This document shows, piece after piece, positions 1 through 8,651 of a stretch of 64,000 bases of DNA. The stretch is from Pseudomonas sp. ANT_J12 (GTDB lineage Bacteria > Pseudomonadota > Gammaproteobacteria > Pseudomonadales > Pseudomonadaceae): positions 62,001-126,000 of the forward strand of contig NZ_VOBN01000015.1 of NCBI RefSeq assembly GCF_008370045.1. The letters run 5' to 3'. Within the stretch, counting starts at the first letter, position 1; each line of letters opens with the position of its first letter. Below the pieces are notes generated by a model. The model did no database searches and was not told the DNA's origin. It saw only the letters and a list, made by a program, of their open reading frames with translations. The translations under genes and the position numbers were made by a program.

Positions 1-1279
1 CATCGGCCTGCTGCAACTTGCCGCGCATGCCTTCCTTGCGCGCGCCGGTGAAGCTGCCGCCGCGATAGCCGAACAGTTCGCTTTCGATCAGGCTTTCCGG
101 GATGGCCGCGCAGTTGAGGGCGACGAAGGCTTTGTTCGCCCGCTGACTGGCCTGGTGCACGGCTTTGGCGAAGGCTTCCTTGCCGGAGCCGGTTTCGCCA
201 TTGATCAGCAGCGGCACGTCCCGTTCGAATACGCGCAGGGACTTGCGGAAATCCTCTTGCAACGCGGCATCGCCCAGGCAAATGCCGGACAAGCGCGGAC
301 GCTCGGCCACTATCGGACTTGGCACCACCGGCACCGGAATACTCCGAGGCTGACCCCGCAGCAGCGCAAATAGACTGCGCCCATCGCGAGTGCGCAGCGG
401 CCAACTGGCGCTGGCATTCACACTGGCACGCCCCAGCAATTCATCCAGCGAGCAATCGAAGAGCGCTTCCACCGGTTTGCCCAGCAACCCGCCGCGAATA
501 TGCCCGAGCAGGTTCAACGCACTTTGGTTGACCGCGCTGATCCGCCCTTCGCCATCGAACGCCAACAGGCCCTCGCTGAACAGCCCGACGGACTCGGCCT
601 GCAGGTGAAAACGCAGCAGCCATTGATTGTCGAAGTAACGCAGGAAATAACAGCTCTCGATCATCTTCGCCGAGAGGTTGACCAGGGCCATGGTATGGAA
701 CTGGCTCTGGCGCGAGACGTCATGCCGGGCCGAGGACACGTCGAGCACCGCCAGCAGTTCGCCGTGGGGGTCGAACACCGGGCTCGCCGAGCAGGTCAGG
801 CCGGTGTGGCGGCCGCGAAAGTGTTCGTCCTGGTGAATGGTCAGCGCCTGGCGTTCCACCAGGCAAGTGCCGATGCCATTGGTGCCTTCGCAGGCTTCGC
901 TCCAGTCGGCGCCAAGCCAGAGCCCGGCACGCTCGAAAATCTTGCGTTCGGCGGGGGCGGTGACGCAGTTGAGGATCACCCCACGGGCATCGGTCAGCAG
1001 CACCGCGTGGCCGGCGCCGGAAAGCTGCTGGTGCAGGCTGGTCATTTCGTTGCCGGCGATGTGCAGCACTTGCTGCAAGCGTTCGCGGCTTTCGAGCACG
1101 CGCCCATGTTCCAGCACCGTGGGTGCCATGGTCAGGGCCGGGTCGAGGTGATAGTCCTCAAGACAACGCAGCCAGGAACGGGCAATCGACGGATCACTGC
1201 CGGGGCCGTGCAGGTGCGACTTGCCCTGGGTAACGGTCAGGACTTGCCGGGCATGGCGACTCAAATGGTTGTCGTGCAT
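1..1279 (-). CDS. Sigma54-dependent activator (AcoR/EatR type), C-terminus beyond window
   Basis: Partial enhancer-binding protein; 426 residues are readable from the ATG at 1279 to the window edge. Order seen: N-terminal GAF-like sensor region (about residues 60-200), PAS-like segment (230-300), then the AAA+ domain with Walker A GETGSGKE (361-368) and the sigma54-contact loop as GSFTGA (408-413). The rest of the AAA+ domain and the DNA-binding helix-turn-helix lie outside. It diverges from an aldehyde dehydrogenase and an eat-eutBC set, the arrangement I recall for the P. aeruginosa ethanolamine regulator EatR (PA4021), and sigma54 promoters precede both targets. I infer an ethanolamine-responsive activator; an acetoin- or alcohol-type AcoR ligand is the alternative. 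Confidence 0.88.
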   Translation of the reverse strand, partial: MHDNHLSRHARQVLTVTQGKSHLHGPGSDPSIARSWLRCLEDYHLDPALTMAPTVLEHGRVLESRERLQQVLHIAGNEMTSLHQQLSGAGHAVLLTDARGVILNCVTAPAERKIFERAGLWLGADWSEACEGTNGIGTCLVERQALTIHQDEHFRGRHTGLTCSASPVFDPHGELLAVLDVSSARHDVSRQSQFHTMALVNLSAKMIESCYFLRYFDNQWLLRFHLQAESVGLFSEGLLAFDGEGRISAVNQSALNLLGHIRGGLLGKPVEALFDCSLDELLGRASVNASASWPLRTRDGRSLFALLRGQPRSIPVPVVPSPIVAERPRLSGICLGDAALQEDFRKSLRVFERDVPLLINGETGSGKEAFAKAVHQASQRANKAFVALNCAAIPESLIESELFGYRGGSFTGARKEGMRGKLQQAD

Positions 1280-1398
1280 TTCTTATTATTCCCCGAAAGG
1301 GTCCACGAACCCTGCAGCGCGTTGAGGTCGAGCATCCTCCACGTCGGCGTGCTTTGCAATGCTGGCAAGGCCACCCCCTCGCTCGCTGTGCCACAAGC

Positions 1399-1436
1399 GG
1401 TACAAACTGTCACCCAAGCTGTACCGAAACCGTCAC
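1399..1436. promoter_or_regulatory. Candidate upstream activator sites, two direct repeats
   Basis: Two related elements, GTACAAACTGTCAC from 1400 and GTACCGAAACCGTCAC from 1421, start 21 bp apart, two helical turns. They lie about 65-100 bp upstream of the sigma54 promoter at 1501, the usual place for enhancer sites of a sigma54 activator. Binding by the divergent regulator is inferred. Confidence 0.45.
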
Positions 1437-1500
1437 AGGCACCACCCGCCTGTCCGACAAAAACCGCGCAAGGCCTTGATTTGCCTGCCCTGCAAGGCAG

Positions 1501-1516
1501 TGGCCCAACCTTTGCT
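1501..1516 (+). promoter_or_regulatory. Sigma54 (-24/-12) promoter of the aldehyde dehydrogenase gene
   Basis: TGGCCCA-ACCT-TTGCT keeps the invariant GG and GC separated by 10 bases, as in the RpoN consensus TGGCACG-N4-TTGCW. It predicts a transcript starting near 1527, about 50 bases before the dehydrogenase ATG at 1581. Confidence 0.72.
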
Positions 1517-1580
1517 CTACGCTTATAGCAAGCGCACATGCGCGTCTCTCTAATAAGTACAAAGCCAAGGAGAACTCACC

Positions 1581-3101
1581 ATGCGTTACGCTCACCCCGG
1601 TACTGAAGGCGCTATCGTTTCGTTCAAGAGCAAATACGGTAACTACATCGGCGGCGAGTTCGTCGCGCCTGTCAAAGGTCAGTACTTCACCAACACTTCG
1701 CCCGTGAATGGCCAACCGATTGCCGAATTCCCACGTTCCACGGCCGAAGACATCGACAAAGCCCTGGACGCTGCCCATGCGGCTGCCGATGCCTGGGGCG
1801 CCACGTCCGCCCAGGCGCGCTCGCTGGTGCTGCTGAAAATCGCCGACCGCATCGAGCAGAACCTGGAACTGCTGGCGATCACCGAATCCTGGGACAACGG
1901 CAAAGCCGTTCGCGAAACCCTCAACGCCGACATCCCGCTGGCGGCGGATCACTTCCGCTACTTCGCCGGTTGCATCCGCGCCCAGGAAGGCAGCGCCGCC
2001 GAGATCGACGGCAACACCGTGGCGTACCACATCCATGAACCCCTGGGCGTGGTCGGGCAGATCATCCCGTGGAACTTCCCGATCCTGATGGCCGCCTGGA
2101 AACTCGCCCCGGCCCTGGCCGCCGGTAACTGCGTGGTGCTCAAGCCTGCCGAGCAAACCCCGCTGGGCATCACCGTGCTGATGGAACTGATCGGCGACCT
2201 GCTGCCACCCGGCGTGCTGAACGTGGTGCAAGGGTTCGGCAAAGAAGCCGGCGAAGCCCTGGCCACCAGCAAACGCATCGCCAAGATCGCCTTCACAGGC
2301 TCGACCCCGGTCGGCTCGCACATCATGCACGCCGCCGCCGAAAACATTATTCCGTCCACCGTGGAGCTGGGTGGCAAGTCGCCGAACATCTTCTTCGCCG
2401 ACATCATGCAAGCCGAAGAAACCTTCATCGAGAAAGCCGCTGAAGGCCTGGTGCTCGCCTTCTTCAACCAGGGCGAAGTCTGCACCTGCCCGTCCCGCGC
2501 ACTGGTGCAAGAATCGATCTACGACGACTTCATGAAAGTGGTGATGAAGAAAGTCCTGTCGATCAAACGTGGCGACCCGCTGGACACCGACACCATGGTC
2601 GGCGCCCAGGCGTCCGAGCAGCAATTCGACAAAATCCTTTCGTACCTGGAAATCGCCAAGGGCGAAGGCGCCGAGCTGCTGACCGGCGGCAAGGTGGAAA
2701 AACTCGAGGGCAACCTGGCGACCGGGTATTACATCCAGCCGACCCTGCTCAAGGGCACCAACAAAATGCGCGTGTTCCAGGAAGAAATCTTTGGCCCGGT
2801 GGTGAGCATCACCACGTTCAAGGACGAAGCCGAAGCCCTGGCCATCGCCAACGACACCGAGTTCGGCCTGGGTGCCGGCCTCTGGACCCGCGACATCAAC
2901 CGCGCCTACCGCATGGGCCGCGCCATCAAGGCCGGTCGTGTGTGGACCAACTGCTACCACCTGTACCCGGCGCACGCCGCGTTCGGTGGTTACAAAAAGT
3001 CCGGCGTCGGGCGTGAAACCCACAAGATGATGCTCGATCACTATCAGCAGACCAAAAACCTGCTGGTGAGCTACGACATCAATCCGTTGGGCTTCTTCTA
3101 A
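1581..3101 (+). CDS. exaC: NAD-dependent aldehyde dehydrogenase, ExaC/acetaldehyde type
   Basis: 506-residue cytosolic aldehyde dehydrogenase, the usual length for the ExaC/AldB branch. Visible motifs are the PWNFP coenzyme strand (163-167), the catalytic glutamate in VELGGKSPN (E262) and the nucleophile in QGEVCTCPSR (C301). It should oxidise acetaldehyde, released by ethanolamine ammonia-lyase, to acetate. The ATG at 1581 has a strong AAGGAG site 9 bases upstream. A sigma54 promoter and the divergent sigma54 activator support co-regulation with eat-eutBC. In P. aeruginosa the gene next to the ethanolamine activator has been studied as a hydrazone/aldehyde dehydrogenase, so substrate range may be broad; the symbol marks the family, not a proven ethanol pathway role. 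Confidence 0.92.
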   Translation: MRYAHPGTEGAIVSFKSKYGNYIGGEFVAPVKGQYFTNTSPVNGQPIAEFPRSTAEDIDKALDAAHAAADAWGATSAQARSLVLLKIADRIEQNLELLAITESWDNGKAVRETLNADIPLAADHFRYFAGCIRAQEGSAAEIDGNTVAYHIHEPLGVVGQIIPWNFPILMAAWKLAPALAAGNCVVLKPAEQTPLGITVLMELIGDLLPPGVLNVVQGFGKEAGEALATSKRIAKIAFTGSTPVGSHIMHAAAENIIPSTVELGGKSPNIFFADIMQAEETFIEKAAEGLVLAFFNQGEVCTCPSRALVQESIYDDFMKVVMKKVLSIKRGDPLDTDTMVGAQASEQQFDKILSYLEIAKGEGAELLTGGKVEKLEGNLATGYYIQPTLLKGTNKMRVFQEEIFGPVVSITTFKDEAEALAIANDTEFGLGAGLWTRDINRAYRMGRAIKAGRVWTNCYHLYPAHAAFGGYKKSGVGRETHKMMLDHYQQTKNLLVSYDINPLGFF

Positions 3102-3123
3102 ACCCGACGCGGGACCGCGTAAC

Positions 3124-3177
3124 GGCCATCGCGGGCAAGCCTTGCTCCTACGGGAGCGTGGCTTGCTCGCGATGACG
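3124..3177. repeat. REP doublet between dehydrogenase and eat
   Basis: Inverted pair of REP arms (gcgggcaagccttgctccta and its imperfect complement) separated by a very short spacer. Same family as the repeats near 4713, 38515, 41831, 43871, 56247 and 58901. Confidence 0.8.
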
Positions 3178-3213
3178 CCCTCAATCACACCGTAAATCAT
3201 CGCCCTGCCGCTC

Positions 3214-3229
3214 TGGCACGGGCTTTGCG
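3214..3229 (+). promoter_or_regulatory. Sigma54 (-24/-12) promoter of eat-eutBC
   Basis: TGGCACG-GGCT-TTGCG is an almost perfect RpoN promoter: full TGGCACG block, 4-base spacer, TTGC block. It lies 64 bases before the eat start codon, so the permease has its own activator-dependent transcript. Confidence 0.85.
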
Positions 3230-3292
3230 TGCCTGCTGTACCGCCACACCCGAAAGTCCAACCGATCAAACAATAAAAAATAGAGAGGACTT

Positions 3293-4663
3293 ATGACTTC
3301 TACTACACAGCTCAAACCCACACTCGGCACCCTGCATTTATGGGGCATTGCCGTCGGCCTGGTGATTTCCGGCGAGTACTTCGGCTGGAGTTACGGCTGG
3401 GGCACCGCAGGCACATTGGGTTTCCTCGTCACCGCCCTGATGGTGGCGACGATGTACACCTGCTTCATCTTCAGTTTCACCGAACTGACCACCGCGATTC
3501 CCCACGCGGGCGGGCCGTTTGCCTACAGCCGACGGGCGTTTGGCGAAAAAGGCGGACTGATCGCCGGCATCGCCACCCTGATTGAATTCGTCTTTGCGCC
3601 ACCGGCGATTGCCATGGCCATCGGCGCGTACCTCAACGTGCAGTACCCGGAACTGGACCCGAAGATTGCGGCGGTCGGCGCGTATTTCGTGTTCATGACC
3701 CTGAACATTCTCGGCGTCAGCATCGCCGCTACCTTTGAGCTGGTGGTCACGGTGCTGGCAGTTGCCGAATTGCTGGTGTTCATGGGCGTAGTGGCGCCGG
3801 GCTTCAGCTTCAGCAACTTCGTGCTCAACGGCTGGTCGGGTTCCAACGAATTCACCATGGCCTCGATCCCCGGGATCTTTGCGGCGATTCCCTTTGCGAT
3901 CTGGTTCTTCCTCGCCATCGAAGGCGCGGCCATGGCGGCCGAGGAAGCCAAGGACCCGAAACGCACGATTCCCAAGGCTTACGTCAGCGGCATCCTGACC
4001 CTGGTGTTCCTCGCTATCGGCGTGATGGTGATGGCTGGCGGCGTTGGCGACTGGCGCCAACTGTCGAACATCAACGATCCGCTGCCCCAGGCGATGAAAG
4101 CCGTAGTCGGCAACAATTCGAGCTGGATGCACATGCTGGTCTGGATCGGCCTGTTTGGCCTGGTGGCGAGTTTCCACGGGATCATTCTGGGCTACTCGCG
4201 GCAGTTCTTCGCCTTGGCCCGCGCCGGTTATCTGCCCAAAGGCCTGGCCAAACTCTCGCGTTTCCAGACCCCGCACCGGGCGATCCTGGCCGGCGGCGTG
4301 ATCGGCATCGCCGCGATCTATAGCGATGGCCTGGTCAACTTGCAAGGCATGACCCTGACAGCGGCGATGATCACCATGTCGGTATTCGGCGCCATCGTGA
4401 TGTACATCATCAGCATGCTCAGCCTGTTCAAACTGCGCAAAACCGAGCCGAACCTGGAACGCACCTTCCGCGCGCCGGGCTATCCGATTGTGCCGGGGAT
4501 CGCGCTGTTTCTGGCGGTGGTGTGTTTGATCGCGATGGCGTGGTTCAACACGGTGATTGGCCTGGTGTTCCTCGGGTTCATGGCGGCGGGTTATCTGTAC
4601 TTCCAGTTGACCGCCAAGCAGCGCGCCGACGCGCCGGCAGACGCTATGCTCGAAGGTATCTGA
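3293..4663 (+). CDS. eat: Ethanolamine permease
   Basis: 456-residue inner-membrane transporter of the amino acid-polyamine-organocation superfamily, with about 12 hydrophobic segments and the family-typical N-terminal stretch GIAVGLVISGEYFGWSYG. It imports ethanolamine for the lyase encoded downstream; the near-consensus sigma54 promoter and the neighbouring activator, eutB and eutC fix the substrate assignment better than sequence alone. GAGAGGA just before the ATG serves as ribosome site. A REP palindrome separates it from eutB, which may lower read-through or stabilise the eat message. Confidence 0.93.
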   Translation: MTSTTQLKPTLGTLHLWGIAVGLVISGEYFGWSYGWGTAGTLGFLVTALMVATMYTCFIFSFTELTTAIPHAGGPFAYSRRAFGEKGGLIAGIATLIEFVFAPPAIAMAIGAYLNVQYPELDPKIAAVGAYFVFMTLNILGVSIAATFELVVTVLAVAELLVFMGVVAPGFSFSNFVLNGWSGSNEFTMASIPGIFAAIPFAIWFFLAIEGAAMAAEEAKDPKRTIPKAYVSGILTLVFLAIGVMVMAGGVGDWRQLSNINDPLPQAMKAVVGNNSSWMHMLVWIGLFGLVASFHGIILGYSRQFFALARAGYLPKGLAKLSRFQTPHRAILAGGVIGIAAIYSDGLVNLQGMTLTAAMITMSVFGAIVMYIISMLSLFKLRKTEPNLERTFRAPGYPIVPGIALFLAVVCLIAMAWFNTVIGLVFLGFMAAGYLYFQLTAKQRADAPADAMLEGI

Positions 4664-4712
4664 GTTGCACCGGTGCCGGGCTCAATGCCCTATTTGAGAG
4701 CACCCCTGCTCC

Positions 4713-4801
4713 GTAGGAGCGAGGCTTGCCCGCGAAGAACGATAATGCGGTCCGACAGATTCACCGCGTCATCGTTCTTCGCGGGCAAGCCTCGCTCCTA
4801 C
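4713..4801. repeat. REPIN between eat and eutB
   Basis: Two inverted REP arms (gtaggagcgaggcttgcccg and complement) with a loop that continues the pairing (agaacgat / atcgttct), giving a hairpin of about 89 bases in the eat-eutB intergenic region. Confidence 0.88.
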
Positions 4802-4834
4802 GGGCCACACTTTTAATCAGGAGGACCCCGTCCC

Positions 4835-6229
4835 ATGGCCGCATTTGCCCATTCCGTCGGCGCCCAGACCTACCGTTTCGACAGCCTCAAGGACGTCATG
4901 GCCAAGGCCAGCCCGGCGCGTTCCGGGGACTTTCTGGCCGGCGTCGCCGCGCTCAACGATGGCGAGCGTGTGGCCGCGCAAATGGCGTTGGCCGACATCC
5001 CGCTGACACACTTCCTACAAGAAGTACTGATTCCCTACGAGGCCGATGAAGTCACCCGATTGATCATCGACACTCACGACAAACAAGCCTTCGCCGTGGT
5101 CAGCCACCTCACCGTCGGCGGTTTTCGCGACTGGCTGCTCAGCGACGCCGCCGACGAACAGAGCTTGCGCGCCCTCGCCCCCGGCCTGACTCCGGAAATG
5201 GCCGCCGCCGTGTCGAAGATCATGCGCGTGCAGGACCTGGTGCTGGTGGCGCAGAAGATCCGCGTGGTCACGCAATTCCGCGGCACCATGGGCCTGCGCG
5301 GGCGCTTATCCACACGCCTGCAACCCAATCACCCGACCGACGAACCCGCCGGCATCGCCGCGAGCATTCTCGACGGTCTGCTGTACGGCAACGGCGACGC
5401 GATGATCGGCATCAACCCGGCCACCGACAGCATCGCCTCGATCTGCGCCATGCTGGAAATGCTCGATGCGATCATCCAGCGCTACGACATTCCGACCCAG
5501 GCCTGCGTGCTGACCCACGTCACCACCTCAATCGAAGCGGTGAACCGTGGCGTGCCCCTGGACCTGGTGTTCCAGTCGATCGCTGGCACCGAAGCGGCCA
5601 ACGCCAGTTTCGGCATCAACCTCAACGTATTGCAGGAAGGCTACGACGCCGGTTTGAGCCTGAATCGCGGGACCCTCGGGCAAAACCTGATGTATTTCGA
5701 AACCGGCCAGGGCAGCGCGCTGTCAGCCAACGCCCACCACGGCATCGATCAACAGACCTGCGAGACGCGGGCCTACGCCGTGGCGCGACATTTCAAGCCG
5801 TTTTTGGTGAACACCGTCGTAGGATTTATCGGCCCGGAATACCTCTACAACGGAAAACAGATCATCCGCGCCGGCCTCGAAGACCACTTCTGCGGCAAGC
5901 TGCTCGGTGTGCCGATGGGTTGCGACATCTGCTACACCAACCACGCCGAAGCCGACCAGGACGACATGGACACCCTGCTGACCTTGCTGGGCGTGGCCGG
6001 GATCAACTTCATCATGGGCATCCCCGGCTCCGACGACATCATGCTCAACTACCAGACCACCTCGTTCCACGACGCCCTCTACGCCCGGCAAACCCTGGGC
6101 TTGAAACCGGCGCCGGAGTTCGAACAATGGCTGGCGAACATGGGCATCTTCACCCAGGCCGACGGCAAGGTTCACTTCGGCAACAACCTGCCGCCGGCCT
6201 TCCGCCAGGCTTTGGCGCAACTGGGATGA
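4835..6229 (+). CDS. eutB: Ethanolamine ammonia-lyase large subunit
   Basis: 464 residues, the normal length of EutB, the TIM-barrel subunit that with EutC and adenosylcobalamin deaminates ethanolamine to acetaldehyde and ammonia in the cytosol. The conserved stretch around AHHGIDQQTCETRAYAVARH and the glycine-rich NPATDS region are typical. The ATG follows a strong AGGAGGA site. Its TGA overlaps the eutC ATG (ATGA), indicating translational coupling and equal subunit supply. No carboxysome-like shell genes accompany it, so this is the simple eat-eutBC version of the pathway known in pseudomonads. Confidence 0.97.
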   Translation: MAAFAHSVGAQTYRFDSLKDVMAKASPARSGDFLAGVAALNDGERVAAQMALADIPLTHFLQEVLIPYEADEVTRLIIDTHDKQAFAVVSHLTVGGFRDWLLSDAADEQSLRALAPGLTPEMAAAVSKIMRVQDLVLVAQKIRVVTQFRGTMGLRGRLSTRLQPNHPTDEPAGIAASILDGLLYGNGDAMIGINPATDSIASICAMLEMLDAIIQRYDIPTQACVLTHVTTSIEAVNRGVPLDLVFQSIAGTEAANASFGINLNVLQEGYDAGLSLNRGTLGQNLMYFETGQGSALSANAHHGIDQQTCETRAYAVARHFKPFLVNTVVGFIGPEYLYNGKQIIRAGLEDHFCGKLLGVPMGCDICYTNHAEADQDDMDTLLTLLGVAGINFIMGIPGSDDIMLNYQTTSFHDALYARQTLGLKPAPEFEQWLANMGIFTQADGKVHFGNNLPPAFRQALAQLG

Positions 6230-7062
6230 GTGTTGATATGGATAAACCACCCGTCGATCCGCAAAACCCGTGGCTTGAACTGCGGCGCCTGACCCCGGCG
6301 CGCATTGCCCTGGGCCGCACCGGCACCAGCATGCCAACCAAGGCACAACTGGATTTCCAGTTCGCCCACGCCCAGGCCCGGGATGCTGTGCATTTGCCGT
6401 TCGACCACGCCGGGCTCAGCGCGCAACTGGCCGAGCGCGGCCGGGAAAGTCTGCTGTTGCACAGCGCTGCCACGGACCGGAACAGTTATTTGCAGCGCCC
6501 GGATCTGGGGCGCAAGTTGAGCGACGAGTCGGCGCAGACCCTGCGTGATTACGCCTCGGCCCATCCGGGCGGCGTGGATTTGGTGATCGTGGTCGCCGAT
6601 GGCCTGTCGGCGTTGGCGGTTCATCGCCATACCGTGCCGTTTCTGACACGCATGGAGGAACAGTCTGCGGCGGATGGCTGGTCCATGGCGCCGGTGATCC
6701 TGGTGGAACAAGGTCGAGTCGCGGTGGCCGACGAAATCGGCGAGTTGCTGGGCGCAAAAATGGTGGTGATCTTGATTGGTGAACGCCCTGGGCTCAGCTC
6801 TCCTGATAGTCTGGGTTTATATTTCACCTACAATCCAAAGATTGGCCTGACCGATGCTTATCGCAACTGCATCTCCAATGTCCGACTGGAAGGCCTCAGT
6901 TACGGCATGGCGGCGCACCGCTTGCTGTACCTGATGCGCGAAGCCTGTCGGCGGCAGTTGTCGGGGGTCAATCTGAAGGACGAAGCCCAGGTTCAGACAC
7001 TGGAGTCGGACGCTGGGGCGGACATGAAAGGAAATTTCCTACTCAGCCCGCCGGATGCCTGA
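6226..7062 (+). CDS. eutC: Ethanolamine ammonia-lyase small subunit
   Basis: 278 residues; start chosen at the ATG of the ATGA overlap with eutB although the frame is open further upstream. EutC supplies the cobalamin-binding Rossmann-like domain; the central HPGGVDLVIVVADGLSALAV and the later GERPGLSSPDSLGLY strands are characteristic. It forms the EutBC complex with the preceding gene product. The gene is followed by a 113-base gap before a GNAT gene. Confidence 0.96.
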   Translation: MSVDMDKPPVDPQNPWLELRRLTPARIALGRTGTSMPTKAQLDFQFAHAQARDAVHLPFDHAGLSAQLAERGRESLLLHSAATDRNSYLQRPDLGRKLSDESAQTLRDYASAHPGGVDLVIVVADGLSALAVHRHTVPFLTRMEEQSAADGWSMAPVILVEQGRVAVADEIGELLGAKMVVILIGERPGLSSPDSLGLYFTYNPKIGLTDAYRNCISNVRLEGLSYGMAAHRLLYLMREACRRQLSGVNLKDEAQVQTLESDAGADMKGNFLLSPPDA

Positions 7063-7175
7063 ACCGTTTCCGCATTGCGTTTCTGATTCGTTTTCAGGCA
7101 GGATCGACGCACGGCCGCCAGGGGTTTCCCATCGCCGTCACGCACGTAAGCCAGCCATTTGAAGCGAGACCTACC

Positions 7176-7637
7176 ATGCGGATTATTCAAGCGACCCTCG
7201 AACACCTGGACCTGCTGACCCCGTTATTCGTCAAATACCGCGAGTTTTACGGCTCCCTGCCTTACCCGGACTCGTCCCGGGCGTTCCTCGAAAAACGCCT
7301 GCGTCGCAAGGAATCGGTCATCTACCTGGCCCTGTCCGATGACGACAACAACAAACTGATGGGTTTCTGTCAGCTGTACCCGAGCTTTTCGTCGCTGTCG
7401 CTTAAACGCGTGTGGATCCTCAACGACATCTACGTCGCCGAAGACGCCCGCCGCCAACTGGTCGCCGACAACCTGATTCGCACCGCGAAGAAAATGGCCA
7501 AGGAAACCAACGCCGTGCGCATGCGCGTTTCCACCAGCAGCAACAACGAAGTGGCGCAGAAAACTTACGAGTCGATCGGCTTCAAGGAAGACACCGAATT
7601 CAAGAACTACGTGTTGCCGATTAGCGACGAGTTATAA
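7176..7637 (+). CDS. GNAT-family N-acetyltransferase
   Basis: 153-residue single-domain GNAT protein. The region LNDIYVAEDARRQLVADNLI corresponds to the acetyl-CoA binding beta4-alpha3 motif, and SNNEVAQKTYESIGFKED is the usual C-terminal GNAT signature. Substrate is unknown. I recall an acetyltransferase gene next to eutBC in other Pseudomonas, so it may belong to the same locus, but nothing in the sequence ties it to ethanolamine. Confidence 0.88.
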   Translation: MRIIQATLEHLDLLTPLFVKYREFYGSLPYPDSSRAFLEKRLRRKESVIYLALSDDDNNKLMGFCQLYPSFSSLSLKRVWILNDIYVAEDARRQLVADNLIRTAKKMAKETNAVRMRVSTSSNNEVAQKTYESIGFKEDTEFKNYVLPISDEL

Positions 7638-7678
7638 CAACACCGGGGCGTGGCCTGGTCTTTGGCGAGGGCGCTTTT

Positions 7679-7795
7679 GTGGCGAGGGGGCTTGCCCCCG
7701 TTTGGCTGCGAAGCCGTCGTAATCCAGACGCTGCGGCACTCCCAGGATTGCAGGGGGCCGCTTCGCGACCCAACGGGGGCAAGCTCCCTCGCCAC
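7679..7795. repeat. REPIN, gtggcgaggg family
   Basis: Inverted arms gtggcgagggggcttgccccc and gggggcaagctccctcgccac enclose a loop containing gctgcgaagc / gcttcgcgac, a second pairing block. This is a different REP family from the gtaggagc elements; further members are near 11090, 59837 and 62009. Confidence 0.87.
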
Positions 7796-7989
7796 AAGGA
7801 TTTGTGTGCAGCCTGTCGGCCACTGATTACCCGCGACATCCCCCGCTACAAACTCGACGCGCTTTTCACTATTCCCGCCGTATAATCCCGAGCTTCCCGG
7901 CTTGTAAGAAAAACTACACCCGCATGTAGTCTTACACGAAGTCATATGCACAGGTCTGCTGAGCCGGACCATCACCACAGGTGCCCCCC

Positions 7990-8646
7990 ATGGATTTCAA
8001 CCCGATCGACCTTATCCTGCATCTCGATGTGTACCTCGACATGCTGGTAACCAATTACGGTCCATGGATCTACGCCATTCTGTTCCTGGTGATCTTCTGC
8101 GAAACCGGCCTGGTGGTAATGCCGTTCCTGCCGGGTGATTCCCTGCTCTTTATCGCCGGCGCCGTCGCGGCCGGTGGCGGCATGGACCCGGTATTGCTGG
8201 GCGGCCTGCTGATGCTGGCGGCGATCCTCGGCGACAGCACCAACTACGTGATCGGACGCACGGCGGGCGAGCGCCTGTTCAGCAACCCGAATTCGAAAAT
8301 CTTCCGCCGCGACTACCTGCAACAAACCCACGATTTCTACGACAAGCACGGCGGCAAAACCGTGACCATGGCGCGCTTCCTGCCGATCATCCGCACCTTT
8401 GCACCGTTCGTCGCCGGCATCGCCCGGATGCCTTACCCGCGGTTCTTCTTCTTTAGTGTGCTGGGCACGATCCTGTGGGTCGGCGGCCTGGTGACCCTCG
8501 GCTACTTCTTCGGCAACGTCCCGTTCATCAAGAAAAACCTGTCGTTGCTGGTGGTGGGCATCATCCTGCTGTCGCTGGTACCGATGATCATCGGCGTCGT
8601 GCGCAGCCGCTTCGGCGGTTCGAGCTCCAAAGCCGAAACCCGCTAA
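7990..8646 (+). CDS. DedA-family inner-membrane protein
   Basis: 218 residues from the ATG at 7990; a GTG at 7981 is in frame but neither has a strong ribosome site. DedA/SNARE-associated-type membrane protein with the conserved FCETGLVVMPFLPGDSLLF segment (about residues 35-55) and the re-entrant ARFLPIIRTFAPFVAGIARM region that carries the key arginines. DedA proteins are linked to lipid-carrier or phospholipid flipping and membrane-potential homeostasis. The mtfA-like gene starts 5 bases after its stop, suggesting co-transcription. Confidence 0.93.
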   Translation: MDFNPIDLILHLDVYLDMLVTNYGPWIYAILFLVIFCETGLVVMPFLPGDSLLFIAGAVAAGGGMDPVLLGGLLMLAAILGDSTNYVIGRTAGERLFSNPNSKIFRRDYLQQTHDFYDKHGGKTVTMARFLPIIRTFAPFVAGIARMPYPRFFFFSVLGTILWVGGLVTLGYFFGNVPFIKKNLSLLVVGIILLSLVPMIIGVVRSRFGGSSSKAETR

Positions 8647-8651
8647 GCCCC

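Noticed and set aside
500..1528. Plus-strand open frame opposite the sigma54 activator
   Set aside because: The minus strand encodes a coherent GAF/AAA+ protein; the plus-strand product has no recognisable features.
1410..3269. Minus-strand open frame of 619 codons opposite the aldehyde dehydrogenase
   Set aside because: Shadow of a high-GC gene; it would cross both the sigma54 promoter and the REP doublet.
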